Shown in pieces: positions 45,201 to 55,530 of a stretch of 64,000 nt of DNA. The DNA is from Undaria pinnatifida. Taxonomy: Eukaryota; Sar; Phaeophyceae; Laminariales; Alariaceae. A model generated the notes under the pieces. It was given only the letters and a program-made list of their open reading frames with translations, had not been told where the DNA came from and made no database searches. How positions within the stretch are numbered: the first letter of the stretch is position 1; each line of letters starts with the position of its first letter. The stretch covers positions 13,467,501 through 13,531,500 of the forward strand of contig JABAKD010000008.1 in the NCBI GenBank assembly GCA_012845835.1, in the 5' to 3' direction. A program made the position numbers and the translations under genes.

Positions 45201-45207
45201 CTTGTGA
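39269..45207 (+). CDS. UBE2J: UBC6/UBE2J-type ER tail-anchored ubiquitin-conjugating enzyme E2
   Basis: Transfers ubiquitin from E1 to substrates at the ER membrane in ER-associated degradation. Three exons: 39,269-39,571, 41,178-41,281 and 44,559-45,207. Donors are CAG|GTAAGG and CAG|GTGGGT; acceptors are CCCCAG and CCCTAG. Phases 0 and 2 join in frame to give 351 residues. Exon 1 has the UBC6-class fold: PLEDNLFEWHFTLRGPP, GGVYHGRILLPPEYP, and TPNGRFNTGTKICLTIS with the active Cys at residue 89. The usual HPN motif is replaced by the TxNGRF type of this class. Exon 2 encodes WGIRLILEALISFFPS and GGLDWTPEERR. Exon 3 is mostly Ala/Gly/Glu low-complexity linker and ends in a single membrane anchor, VLSFVAIAIALAMLGILI, ten residues before the stop. 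Intron 2 (3.3 kb) is almost entirely repeats. Which paralogue (J1 or J2) it matches is not decided. Confidence 0.95.
42553..42862 (-). mobile_element. tRNA-headed SINE, copy 2 (UBE2J intron 2)
   Basis: Matches copy 1 at 2.8-3.1 kb across the body (CAAGCCGTGGTCACAGGTGT, AGGGTTCAGCA-TCCCACTGC, GTCAATTTGT, AAAAAGTCCC-ACGAAT) and the tRNA-like head (GATAACCTGATACGCCACCG). Its tail is a run of about 20 T on the plus strand (A on the element strand). Antisense to the host gene. Confidence 0.8.
43083..43342. mobile_element. R1 element, best-preserved copy
   Basis: 260 bp bounded by ACGCGTGCTACGATAGAGGT and its near-perfect inverse ACCTCTATCGTAGCACGCGT. The interior has AAAATCGTCGGAAACAGG, GATTCTCGTCGTTTACCTAG and AGCTCCCAAATTGAGGAACC, with no coding capacity. 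Fits a MITE. Confidence 0.85.
43628..44151. mobile_element. Two abutting R1 elements
   Basis: One copy from TGCTGCGATAGAGGTAGAAT (43,628) to CTCTATCGTACGTAGCACGCG (43,923), then directly a second, left-truncated copy ending CGTCTATCGTAGCACGCG at 44,151. The interiors match in the same orientation. A short tandem TGCGATAGAGGTA motif precedes at 43,590-43,645. Confidence 0.75.
44152..44558. repeat. Degenerate CCCTAA/CCCTA tract, end of UBE2J intron 2
   Basis: Telomere-like ACCCTA and CCCTAACC units, scattered and imperfect, continuing a similar tract at 42,490-42,550 and 42,870-42,970. It supplies the pyrimidine-rich run before the exon 3 acceptor. An R2-like fragment sits at 44,350-44,430. 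Confidence 0.7.
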
Positions 45208-46560
45208 CCAAACATCCCTGCTTGGCTCGGCTCGTGCGCTGCATGGTTCTGCTTGGCTCGGGACACCGAAATAATGGCGGACGGAGGCTCGGCTTTGCTC
45301 GACGCGCTTCGAAGGGGAGAAGGGGAGGCTCAGATCGGCCCGGTGATCCGCTAAGGGAGGGGGGCGGGGGGGTGGGGGTGTACTCAGTTCGTGCATGGCC
45401 GTAGTCGTATGACCATAGACCCTCGCATCCCTACTATGCCGGGACGGAGCACGCCGGTTTTTCACCAACCAGGCAGACGGGGGGGGGGGGGGGGGGTCTG
45501 GCTGGGCGAGGAGGGGGCCGACGGAAGGGATGGGGAGGGGCGGGGGGGCACCCCGAGGTTCCGCTTGGCTCGGCTCGGTGCCCCGCTGCGCTGAGGAGGG
45601 GTTGGGGGGGAGGGAGGGGGGGCGAAATGGCCCCGACGGGGCGAGAGAATAGTAAACGGAGGGCGAGGAGGAGGCGAGGCGCATTCGGTAGGACGAGACA
45701 CACACAGAGCGCTAAATCGCTAGGACGCCATCGTCATGTCTATCATCGTCGTGGGATGGGGCGGGGTGGACTGGAACGGAGTGGAGGAGGGGCGGCTGTG
45801 GATTGTTCGCGTGCGCCTGCTAGTGCAAGCGTGGTTGTGCTTGCGGAAACGAAGGCAGGCGTGGGTGTGGCGGCGTGAGAAAGAAGGAGACGCTCTTTTG
45901 TTTTTAGTGCGAGAGCGTAGTAGAGGTGGATTCGTGATGTTTTTTTCTGTGCTGTGCCACCGGGGTGGGGTAGGCGTTGGGTGGGTGGGGGGGGAGGGGA
46001 GCGCGGCGGTGCGGGCGGAGGAGGGGGGAGGGGGTGCTGTATGAATAGGATTGCTGCTGTACCGAGTGACAATGTGTGTTGTGCGAGAGAGCGCGTGCTG
46101 TTTGAGGGGTAAGTGTACGGTAGTACGATGGTTGGTGAAGGATGAGGCGGCGAAGGCAATGGTTGGCACGCAAGGGGAGTCTACTGTAAACGCGTGATGC
46201 TCCTGCTGAGGGGGGGGGACTTTTTTTTTTCTTTTTTCTTGTTGTCGGGGGATGAGTAAGTCATGTTTCCGCACGCAAAGACTTTTTGTTGAGGTTCTCT
46301 TGAAGACGCCTCAGGGTAGAAGCTGTTATTTTTCATGAGGAAAGAAGCATGACGACAGCCGCGGACGTAAAGCCAGGTGATTTGACGTTTTTTTTGTTCT
46401 TGTGTTTTTTTCGGGGAGCAAGAGGGTGACGTTTCTGTGCGCGAAAGCTTTTGAGTGCATTTTATTTTAGGAGGCTGATTGAGGGGGCGGTGGGGTAGGG
46501 CCGGGATGAGGAGGGGGGCGTATCGCCAAGCAGCTGTTGCTGCTGCTGCTGCCTTTGCTT
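45208..46560. other. Intergenic stretch after UBE2J
   Basis: G-rich sequence with long G homopolymers and an R3 copy (45,381-45,480). Pro- and Arg-rich frames on the minus strand reflect the G-richness. No gene called. Confidence 0.5.
45381..45480 (+). repeat. R3 dispersed repeat copy flanked by G runs
   Basis: TACTCAGTTCGTGCATGGCC, GTAGTCGTATGACCATAGAC, CCTACTATGCCGGGACGGAG and CACCAACCAGGCAGA, with G tracts on both sides. Confidence 0.85.
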
Positions 46561-46574
46561 ATACTGGCGGCCTG

Positions 46575-47285
46575 GTAGGCTCTCTCTGATTGGTTGATTT
46601 CTACCATTGGGTGTGTTCCCTGCTTTGTCTATTTCTATTGGCGGGTTGAGAAGCTGTATTTGATTGGTTGAGTTCCACCATCACGTTGAGCGCTGTTCTT
46701 GACGAGCTTAGTTTTACCGCCGGATTGGGCGCTCTCCCTAATCTGTTGACTTCTGCCGGCACCCAAAGCGGATTTCCGTGATTGGTTGAGTTATACTGCC
46801 TAGCTGAGCGCTGTTTCGGTTGACTTCTACAGGCATCCAAAGCGGAAGTCCGTGATTAGTTGAATTATACCGTCGGGTTGAGCGCTGTCCGTGATTGGTT
46901 GGGTTGTACCGCCTAGTTGAGCGCTGTCCCTGATTGGTTGACTTCTACCGGCACCCAAGGCGCACTTCCGTGATTGGTTGAGTTATACCGCCTAGTTGAG
47001 CGCTGTCACTGATTGGTTGAGTTCTACCGGCACCCAAAAGCGGATTTCCCTGATTGTTTTTTCACGTCTACCGGCACCCAAAGCGGGTTTCCATGAGTGG
47101 TTGGCGTCTACCGGCGCCCAAGAGGGATTTCTGTGATTGGTTTGAGTTCTGCCGTCGGATTGAGAGCTGGTTGGTTGGCTTCGGCTCTTGTGTTGAGCGT
47201 TTTCCCGGGTTGGTTGGCTTTTTCTGTCGGGTTGAGCGCTGTCCCTGATTGGTTGAGCAAATTTTTGCGGGGTTGAGTTCTAAGA
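46575..47285. repeat. Minisatellite with alternating 40-bp unit types
   Basis: Units end in TGATTGGTTGA(G/C)TT. Type A continues CTACCGGCACCCAAAGCGG and type B continues ATACCGCCTAGTTGAGCGCT. A and B alternate over about 700 bp, giving an 80-bp higher-order unit. Confidence 0.85.
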
Positions 47286-47866
47286 ACGCGCGGCTTGACC
47301 CGTTGTTTGGTTTTGGAAATTTTGCGTTTTTGTTGCTGTTGCCGATTCGCGACGTTGGCGGCTCTCGCTCGAGAAGTCGCCTCAGCCCCCCCTCCCGGCG
47401 CATGTAAACCAATTACTAGTACTACCTGGTATTTTTCATTCTTTTAATGTCTACCCGTGGTTTGTGGGTTGTTTGAAGGGCACCGATCGAGGGGTCCTTC
47501 TTTATTTATTTTTGCTTTTTTCCTATCGTCCCCCTTCACCTGTATACCACTGGAAGCATTATCCCACTCTAATATCAAGTAATTTCATCGACGAAACGTG
47601 GGTGCAGTTCTGAAGGAAATGTGCGTTCTGTGGTATAAAGACGAAAAACACAAAACAAAAAAAAGGTGGGATGGAGGGGGCATTTGTGGCTGCTCAAGGC
47701 CGATCTCGTTTTTTTTTTTTTTTTTTTTGCCACAGCTCTACTTCTTTTTCGCTTGTATCTTCTAAGAAAAACAAATAAAAAACGTCAAGCTGTGAGTGTT
47801 AAGTCCTCCCGATCGTTTCCATGTCATGAAAAAAAAGGTATAACGACGTCAGTCGCCGACGCCAAG
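47286..47866. other. Gap without recognisable gene
   Basis: T homopolymer at 47,709-47,728; otherwise unremarkable. Confidence 0.4.
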
Positions 47867-48333
47867 ACGCGGGCTACGATAGAGGTGCTACGGTATACCC
47901 TTTTTTTGGCCATTTTTTTTTCTGAGCGGCGGAACTGCTTAACCCAGAATCGCCGAAATGTCGGTGTTTTTTTTTCTTCAAGAATGCTTTTTTGAAGGTT
48001 TTCTAAGTACCTAAGCCATCGGGTCTGTTCATCCGGTTGCTACTTGAAGCTCTTTCAGTTTATTACTAGAAATCAGTTTTTTGGGGTTACCGCCTTTACA
48101 ACTGGAACCCCCTTTTTTTACAAATTTACTTGAAGTTAGTATAGGGAGGGGTCCTGGGGCTCTCAAGGGTTTAACGCCTTTACAACTGGAAACCCTGTCT
48201 GGGGAAAAAATACTTGAAGTTGGTATATGGAGCAATCCTGGGGCTCTAAAAGGGTACAGAGCTCTTTACGTGCGGATTCAGAGGCTCTCAGATAAAAAAG
48301 GCGCACCTACACCTCTACCATGTAGCATGCGTC
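47867..48333. mobile_element. R1 element carrying two tandem R2 units
   Basis: R1 ends ACGCGGGCTACGATAGAGGT and ACCTCTACCATGTAGCATGC enclose R1 interior. About 165 bp of this is two head-to-tail R2 units (48,091-48,170 and 48,175-48,254) with a single TTAA between them at 48,171-48,174. Confidence 0.75.
48091..48254 (+). mobile_element. Two head-to-tail R2 units
   Basis: Both run CGCCTTTACAACTGGAA to a GGGGCTCT(C/A)AA-GGG end. The shared central TTAA suggests insertion of one R2 into the TTAA next to another. The outer flanks have decayed to TTAC and GTAC. Confidence 0.75.
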
Positions 48334-48599
48334 CGAAGTCAACTAACTAGTAAACAACTGAGTTTTTTTTTTCGGATGGGATCGCCCGCACTAAAAACGT
48401 CGTTTATTTTTGTGACACCCCTCCAGGGCAATAAAAGGGACAAGGTAGGCTCTTGGCGTACGGAGTGGGGGGAAGGGTCGTATTGCTCGGTGTCGGTCGT
48501 GTGTCGTGTTCGCTCCCCCCCCCCACCCCGACGTACATGTGTGCTTCGAAGTATGTGTTCCAAGGAAGGCTACCAAGCTGGGACCCCTCTAAGGAAGCT

Positions 48600-49030
48600 G
48601 GTCCGATGGATTAAATGGTTGGATGAGTGGTTGGTTCGTTGGTTGGATTAGTTTCTAGCTTGATTGTTTGATTGATCGCCTAGGTGATTGATTGGTTGAT
48701 CGGCAGCTGGTCTCGGTCATTTTCTTGGTTGATTGATTGATTGATTGACTGATTGGTTGGTTGATTGACTGATTGATTTCTTGACTGCGTGTTTGATTGA
48801 TTGATTGATCGTTTGACTAAGGGATAGGGGTGATTGATTGCGTGAGTGATTGATTTCTTGATCTTGATTAATTGTTAGACTGATTGGTTGATCGCTTGAC
48901 TAGGCGATTGATCGGTCGGTCGGTCGGTTGACTCTATACAAGAAAATTGGTTAAATAAGTGAGTGGTTGATTGCTTGGTTCGTTCGTTTGATTTGAGTGA
49001 TTTGTGGTAGTGTTTGATTGGTTGATTGAT
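48600..49030. repeat. GATT/GGTT tetranucleotide-rich tract, block 1
   Basis: Imperfect (TTGATTGA)n with GGTT and CGGT variants over about 430 bp. Confidence 0.85.
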
Positions 49031-49057
49031 TACTTGTTATCAACATGTGGTTGCCAG

Positions 49058-49346
49058 ACGCGTGCTACGTACGGTAGAGGCAATTTTTTTTGGGCGTTTT
49101 TTTTCTGCATGACTGGGCTCCTTATCTCAACATCGTCGGAATGTCAATCTTGTTTTGCAATACCAGAGGTACGTTTTATTTTTGCGTTATACCTAAGGCA
49201 CGGGTTTGTTCAAATCGGGATGCAGTTTTTTAGTCAAAAGTAAGTTTTTGACTTACTCAGAAGGCGTAGAGCTCCTCAAGCAACCATCCTCAGAAGGAAA
49301 AGAAAAGAGCCAGTGCCTCTCTACTGCCGTAGTAGTAGCATGTGTT
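49058..49346. mobile_element. R1 element copy
   Basis: ACGCGTGCTACGTACGGTAG start, TGACTGGGCTCCTTATCTCA and CATCGTCGGAATG inside, CTCTACTGCCGTAGTAGTAG end. Confidence 0.65.
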
Positions 49347-50080
49347 GCCATCCAACCGTGGTAGATATTGTGCAGCGTGTCGATCGCAAAAAATGGCGAA
49401 GAAGTGGTCAGCACAATACAGAAGACACGTAATAAAAGAACGACATCCCAAAACCGATTTGATTGATTGATGGGTTGGTTGGTTGGTTAGGTTCGATTGG
49501 GCGATTTAAACAAAAAAAATGAAAAACGTCAGCTGTGAGTACGGCCGATCGCACGGCCGATTGAATGGTTGAAACTCAACTTTGCAAGCTGCGTGGTAAT
49601 TTATATAGATCTGTGTTTCATTTATGGTATGGTGTTCGTGAATTAAACCTGGTTGTTAATACACACAGCTTCACAAACCTTTACTGCTGTATTAGTGATT
49701 GATTCTCGGTTGCTTGTGCCTGGTCAATTCATTGATTGATTGGCTATCAGTAGATTGTTACTACTTGATTGGTTGATCTTTTGATTGACTGGTGGACCGC
49801 TTTGTTGATTGGTTGATCGATTGGTCGATCGGCTGAATGGTCAACCGATCGCATCCGGGGCGGGGGGGAAAATACACGCTCGAGGCCGCCGAGTAAAAGC
49901 AACAAACACCGAGCATGCTTAGCGTGAACATCTCCGAGAAATCCCCCTGTCGTCTGAACTGCAGGGCCAGCGGTGTACAGACACGAGTACTACGACTATA
50001 TCTGTTTCGCTCACTGTTGCATTTTACCGTTCCTGTTCATGCCACACATAAAACAAGTAATAATCCAATATGAAATTGTG
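49347..50080. repeat. GATT tetranucleotide tract, block 2, with R5 copy
   Basis: TTGATTGA-type tracts at 49,458-49,490 and 49,715-49,850, with an R5 copy at 49,527-49,640 (CGTCAGCTGTGAGT, CTTTGCAAGCTGCGTGGTAA). No gene. Confidence 0.7.
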
Positions 50081-50349
50081 ACGCGTGCCACGATAGAGAG
50101 GTGTGCACCACTTTTTTTCCGAGATTTTCCTCAATTTGGGAGCTTAAGACCTCTCCCAAAAAACTGCTTTTGAGCAAAAAACAAAAATGCTACACCTGAG
50201 ATGATGAAACATCCCACGGCCGAGGTACCCGACGGAAACCATGCAAAAAAGAAATGACCAATTTCCGACGATTTTGGGTTAAGGGAGCCCCTTCATTCAG
50301 AAAGCATTTCAGCAAGAAAACGGTATACATACCTGTCTCGTAGCACGCC
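50081..50349. mobile_element. R1 element copy, inverse orientation
   Basis: ACGCGTGCCACGATAGAGAG, CCTCAATTTGGGAGCTTAAG (intact TTAA site), ACCAATTTCCGACGATTTTG, then ATACCTGTCTCGTAGCACGC. It shows the empty TTAA target used by R2 in other copies. Confidence 0.8.
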
Positions 50350-50561
50350 TCTTCGCTAAGGTACGGGGGGCACCATTTTTCTTATGAGACTCCTCACCTG
50401 CTCTCGAGGAGCTCTATCTACCTCTCACTCCAGAAGACTTTTTTTGGCACATGTCCCGCCTACTCTAATACAAGGTTAGGCATTGTGCCCATTGCAAATA
50501 AGGGCGCAATGTGCGGCTTAAGCCGCGGGCTTGTTTCGGCTTGTCACGCCCGTGCTCTCAA

Positions 50562-50648
50562 CCCTTTTTTAGAGCCCCCAAACCCCTTTCTGTACTAGTT
50601 CCAAGTCATATTTTATCCCCGAAAATGGGTTTCTAGATGTAAAAGGGG
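50562..50648 (-). mobile_element. R2 mini-element copy
   Basis: CCCTTTTTTAGAGCCCCCAA, CTAGTTCCAAGTCATATTTT, then TGGGTTTCTAGATGTAAAAG. The flanks are TCAA and TTAC, decayed from TTAA. Confidence 0.65.
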
Positions 50649-50704
50649 GTTACATCGGGGTACCCATACTGTTTGTGCTGTAATTGTTTCCCATGTTTGT
50701 GTTG

Positions 50705-50960
50705 TTCAACGGTAGCCCCTCCAACTTTTCTTTTGCCGAAATCGACGGTTTTGAAACCAGCTCCCGGCCGTATATCTTGAGATACGGTGCCCCTTGCCAC
50801 CCCGACGTCACACCGTTCGATAGTCCCTTTCAAGCAAGAAAACATAAGAAGGGATATGTATATATATGTACTTCATAGCATCCTTCCTCGAGTCGAGCAG
50901 CCATGAAGCGTTCGTTAAAGAAAATCGCTGGTTTTGTGGGCGGGCTATATCGTAGAATCA
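50705..50960. mobile_element. R4 inverted-repeat element, copy 4
   Basis: CAACGGTAGCCCC start, TTTTGAAACCAGCTCCCGGC, CACCCCGACGTCACACCGTT and TCGAGTCGAGCAGCCATGAA inside, GGGCTATATCGTAGAATCAG end. Confidence 0.8.
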
Positions 50961-51040
50961 GTCATTTTCGTGGACAGATGTATCGGGGGATGCTAATACG
51001 CCCCCCTTTTTTAACTAATGTATTTGAGCTATCATACTCG

Positions 51041-51221
51041 CACGAGTGACTCTGTACCTCACCGACGAATAGACTTTACGCGATATGCTTGGCGCAGCGT
51101 GGCTAGAATTATTGCGGTGCGGATTCACATGTATGTGCCGCGAAATTAAAATACCAGACCACAAGAGCTCAAGACCGCCCAAGGAACGGGGGGTCACTCG
51201 CGCGAGTGACTCCGGGTCACG
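51041..51221. mobile_element. R6 inverted-repeat element, copy 2
   Basis: CGCACGAGTGACTCTGTACC start and GGTCACTCGCGCGAGTGACT end. TTGGCGCA, GGATTCACAT and the right-end block GGAAC-GGGGGGTCACTCG are also found in the copy at 5.1 kb. Confidence 0.55.
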
Positions 51222-51693
51222 GGAAAAAAAATCCCAAAAAGAAGACCCCCTATATCGTAGCCTGGGTCGACAACAAAATATTGCTTTCCGCCGTGTTGGG
51301 CACAATATACATATATATATATTATATATATATATATTTTCCGTCTTCGGCCACACGGAAACGAAATCTAGGAAGACATACGAGTACACAGCAAGGATGA
51401 TAACCGGTACGTGATCACCCCTGTTGTTGTCGTTGGGAAAATTCGTTTCGTCAGAGACTCGTAGAACAAAACTATGCCATTTTGGGCAGAAATAGTAGTT
51501 TCGTGTGTCAAGAGACAAAACACAGGGTGGCAGAGAAATTGTGCAGGAATAACAGTTTCGTGTTACGAGACAAAACACCATATACAAACAAGGCGGCTCA
51601 CAAACGACAAATACCTTCATCATGTTCGTACTAAAAGTACACGCACAGACACCCTCGTATTTCTACAAAGAGGGATGGATGGATGGATGGATG

Positions 51694-52165
51694 ACCGGCC
51701 GATCGCCTCGAAGAAAGAAATGCCCGTTGAATTATTTCTGTCGTGCTTATTTATTATCCATTACCGTTGTGTTTCCTGTACTTTTTCTCGTACTGTACTC
51801 GCAGTGCCTGTTAGTCCTTTCGTTTCCCCAAGCACTCGGCCTCTTCTGCTACAGTGGGAGGCTAACATACTTCTAAATGTAACGCAAAAATAAGGCAGTT
51901 TTTTCGCAAGGCGTGTGGTCACCGACCGGCCGATCACCTCGACAAAAAAAGTGCGCCTTGTTTTATTTCTGTCGTGCTTATTTATTACCTATTACCGTCT
52001 TGTATTTTCTGTACTTTGTTCTCGTACTGCTGTAGTGCCTGCTAGTCCTTGCGTTTCCCCAAGCACTCGGCCTCGTCTGCTACAACAGGGGGAGGCAGGC
52101 TAATACTGCTACATGTAACGCGAAAAAAAAAAAGTCAGTTTTCTTCGCAAGCCGTGTGGCCACGG
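51694..52165. repeat. Tandem duplication, 231-bp offset
   Basis: Both units share ACCGGCCGATC-CCTCGA, TATTTCTGTCGTGCTTATTT, TTTCCCCAAGCACTCGGCCT, CATACT/AATACT, ATGTAACGC-AAAA and CGCAAG-CGTGTGG. They begin at 51,694 and 51,925. Confidence 0.9.
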
Positions 52166-52914
52166 CTTATTATCTCGCCCCCTCCAACTTCTTTTCGGGT
52201 AACTTTCTTTCACATATAAACGAAAAAACACCAAAAACACACAGAAACAACCCACGACCAACATCCTGGCACCCCCCCTCTCCTCCTCTTCCCCCCTCCC
52301 CCACCACCACACGCCAGCACTCAGCAATACTCAACTCCATCGAGGAAAAGTCATCCTTGGTTCGCTCAGGTATACTCTTTTGATGGTCTGGTCTGAGCCA
52401 TCCACGTTTTTTTATGAACTCTTCACCACTGGAACCCCATCCACAACAAAACCTATGGAACGCGCATCAAACACCTTTACCCCCCCCCCCCTCCCCCCCC
52501 GCGCGCGCGCACACCTTTGTCTCTTTAACGTCACGTCCTCGCGTCGTGTCGTAAAGAGCACCAACCACATTGATTGGTCGTTACAAATTTTCCCGTGACC
52601 GGGGGAGGAAAAAAAAAAAATGAAAAAAAAAAAAAAACATTTCGAAACGGCGCAGATGACCTGCAACTATCATCCATCACCATCATCCATCACAACTACC
52701 ATCACCAACGCTAACGCCACAACCACCTCAAACCACCACCGCTATACCAGCAGCGTACCGGCTGGTCCTCGGAATGGCGGAGGCCCGGGATGCCCGTGCC
52801 CTCCTAGTCAACCCCAACTTATCTCCTGAAACTCCTACTCTACTCATTGCTGTCTAAGCTACCCAGCACAACAAGGGGGCGATAGTCGGTTAGATAAACG
52901 TCACCCCCCCGCCG
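52166..52914. other. Gap without recognisable gene
   Basis: C-rich and A-rich homopolymer tracts and a CATCAC-rich stretch near 52,670-52,730. No coding signal. Confidence 0.4.
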
Positions 52915-53088
52915 AGTAGGATGCAACCCACCCTTCATGCGACTCGACGAACACTTCACCGTGCTTCGCGCTTGGTGCACTCGATGTCTTCCAGGTCGAT
53001 GAAAACCGGACATGCTCCGTCCCGGCATGGTAGGGATGCGAGCGTCAATGGTCTCGAGACTACGGCTACGCATCAATAGCCCCCCCCC
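52915..53088 (-). repeat. R3 dispersed repeat, long copy
   Basis: ATGCGACTCGACGAACACTT, CGCGCTTGGTGCA, CATGCTCCGTCCCGGCATGG, GGGATGCGAGCGTCAATGGT and GACTACGGCTACGCATCAAT, then a C homopolymer. Confidence 0.8.
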
Positions 53089-53284
53089 CCCCTCCCCCCC
53101 CCTGGCCCAGACAGTTGCGCGACAAACGCTGATTTTGCCGTTCATCGGTAAGGAGGGGGTGGGTGGGGGGGGTCGGTACCCACTTCCCAAAAAAAGCTGC
53201 GCTGCGAGTTGCATTAGACATGCTGTCCAGCGCCCGGGGGCCTCGCCTCTCAAATTAAAGCCTCTCTTGGACTTCCTCACATGT

Positions 53285-53615
53285 CAAGTTCTCTCGAGTT
53301 TTTCTCTTTCGAGTTTCTCTATTTCAATTTTGTCGCTTTCGGTTTATAGCCTCTTTCGAGTTTCCCTTTTTCGATTTTCTCTCTTTCGAGGTCTTTGTCG
53401 AGTTTCCCTTTCTCGAGTTAATCTCTTTCGAGATCTTCTCTTTCGAGGTCTTCCCTGTCGAGTTTCTCTCTTTCGAGTATCGAAAATCTGTCTCAAGTTC
53501 CTCTCTCGAATCCTCTCCCTCTCCGTCTCAAGTTCCTCCCTTGAGTCTCCCTCGAGTTGCCACCTCGATTTTTTCTCTTGAGTTTCTCTCAAGTTTAGTT
53601 TCATCTCTCTAAAAA
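53285..53615. repeat. Pyrimidine-rich minisatellite (TCTCTTTCGAGTT units)
   Basis: TTTCGAGTTTCTCTC-type units of 10-20 bp repeated about 20 times. The Arg/Glu-rich minus-strand frame is a product of the repeat. Confidence 0.85.
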
Positions 53616-53719
53616 AGTTTTTACCAAACAAAAAAAAGTTGGCCACGGTTTCACGCGGCGTAATCAAATCCGAAGACGCAATGCACTGACAACACGGTCG
53701 TAAAAGAGGCAGCCACGAT

Positions 53720-53800
53720 CACGACGACGACGACGACGACGACGACGACAGCAGCAGCAGCAACAACAACAGCAACAACAGCAACAACAGCAGCTAAAGC
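53720..53800. repeat. ACG then CAG/CAA trinucleotide tract
   Basis: (ACG)n followed by (CAG)n and (CAA)n in one 80-bp stretch. Confidence 0.85.
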
Positions 53801-54735
53801 CGGTGGATGACTGGTGCTTAAATTGTTTCTGTTCCTAAAACTATTCGCTCAAGGTTCTGCATTTCCAGTTAAACCTTCTCCAGGGGTCACTTTCTCTCTT
53901 TTTATCCCTTCTCTTTTAATGCCTCTTGTTTTTTTTTCTCTCCGTTTCTCTTTTCACAAATTTGCTTTCACTCTCTTTTTTCCCCCAACCTGCTCGAGTT
54001 GTTCATTCACCGAGCGGGACAAGACAAAAAAAGTTTAAGGAACAAAAGAAAAACAATTAGTCCAAAAAACATATACACCAAAGATTTCGATCCACACTCC
54101 AACGCGCTCACCATGACCCATCCACACTTCCCCTCAATCCCCCCCCCCCCCTTCCCCTCACCCGCGTTTTTTACCGTGAAAAGGTACATACAGTAGCACA
54201 CGCTACGTGCACCCTACGCGGAACACTATTCCCAACTTGCCACCAAAAACGCTTCGCGATAAATTCCTGTCAACCCCCCCCCTCCCCCTCCCCCTCCCCC
54301 CAACATCGGGGTCTGCAATGGTACCCCGCCACCCACACAATCAAAAACGCCACAGCAATTTTACGAGTCCTGTTTTAGGTATCAATCACGCACATAGACA
54401 CACACAAAAAACTGGTGGGGGGGGGGATAGAAACTTTCCCCCGGGGGACGATAGAAACTGTCCCCTGGGCTTTCACAACCCGTAAAAACACGTTTCACAA
54501 CCCGTAAAAACACGACGGTCCAAACGTCCGTTACCCAATACGTAGCGTTTCAGGTGTGTGGAAAAACATGTCTAGACAAGAGTTTTACGTTTTACACCAA
54601 ATCGCATCAGACCTTGACAAACGAGACACGGGGATGATACAGACCAGCCGCCCCCCCCCCCCCCCCCCCCCCACCCCCCTCCCCCCCCGCTCTCCCGTTC
54701 CCCTTCTCCCTACCTAAAACACGCCTACAGCTTGC
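53801..54735. other. Gap without recognisable gene
   Basis: C homopolymer at 54,650-54,672. A short direct repeat TTTCACAACCCGTAAAAACA occurs twice at 54,470-54,515. No gene. Confidence 0.4.
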
Positions 54736-54749
54736 ACGAACGAGTAATG

Positions 54750-54970
54750 TGAAGTCAAGCAAAGCCAAGCCAAGTCAACAGCCAAGCCAAGCCAAGTCAA
54801 TAGCCAAGCCAAGCCAAGTCAATAGCCAAGCCAAGTCAATAGCCAAGTCAAGCCAAGCCAAGCCAAGTCAACTCCATTTAACTCTACAAGAAGATGATTT
54901 CTCGCCCTAATCAGTTACACAGAGTCAAGTAAAGTCAAATCAAGCCGAGCCAAGTCAACTCCACTCAACT
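54750..54970. repeat. AAGCCAAGTCAA minisatellite
   Basis: (AAGCCAAGCCAAGTCAATAGCC)-type units repeated about eight times with a diverged second block. Confidence 0.85.
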
Positions 54971-55099
54971 TAAAACGAAGATAATGTTGCGCAATCAGTC
55001 CGAACAAGTCACAACTTAAGTCAGGCTCAGCCGTGTTAACTTCATCGGCGTATCCAACAAGGTTCGTTCGATGCCGCGTGCACTAAGCAGCGCACGAGC

Positions 55100-55530
55100 G
55101 CCAGCGCAGCGGTAACCCAGCCGTAACCCAGCGGAAACCCAACCGCAACACAGCGATAACCCAGCGGTAACCCAGAGGTAATCCAGCGATTACCCAGCGG
55201 TAACCCAGCCGTAACCCAGCGGTAATCCAACCGCAACAGAGCGCTAACGCCGCGGTAACCCAGCGCTAACGCCGCGGTAACCCAGCGCTAACGCCGCGGT
55301 AACCCGGCGCTAACGCCGTGCAATCACTGGTAGCACATCGGTAGCACAACGGTAACTCATCGGTAACCCAGTGTTAACTCAGAATCGCGCCGGGCAAACA
55401 CAGCGGTGACTCAGCAGCAACTCAGCGCTAACGCCGCGCTAACTCAGCGTCACGCCGGGCAAACACATCGGTAACTCAGCAGCAACTCAGCGGGGACTCA
55501 GCGATACCACAACAGTAACTCAGATGGTAA
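55100..55530. repeat. GGTAACCCAGC minisatellite
   Basis: About 11-bp GGTAACCCAGC units. At 55,236-55,320 a 22-bp higher-order unit (GCGGTAACCCAGCGCTAACG plus CC) repeats three to four times. Later units vary (CAGCAACTCAGC). Confidence 0.85.

Noticed and set aside
51015-51623. 202-codon minus-strand frame
   Set aside because: Runs through an R6 element, a TATA microsatellite and a short internal duplication; Cys/Tyr-rich AT-type random composition.
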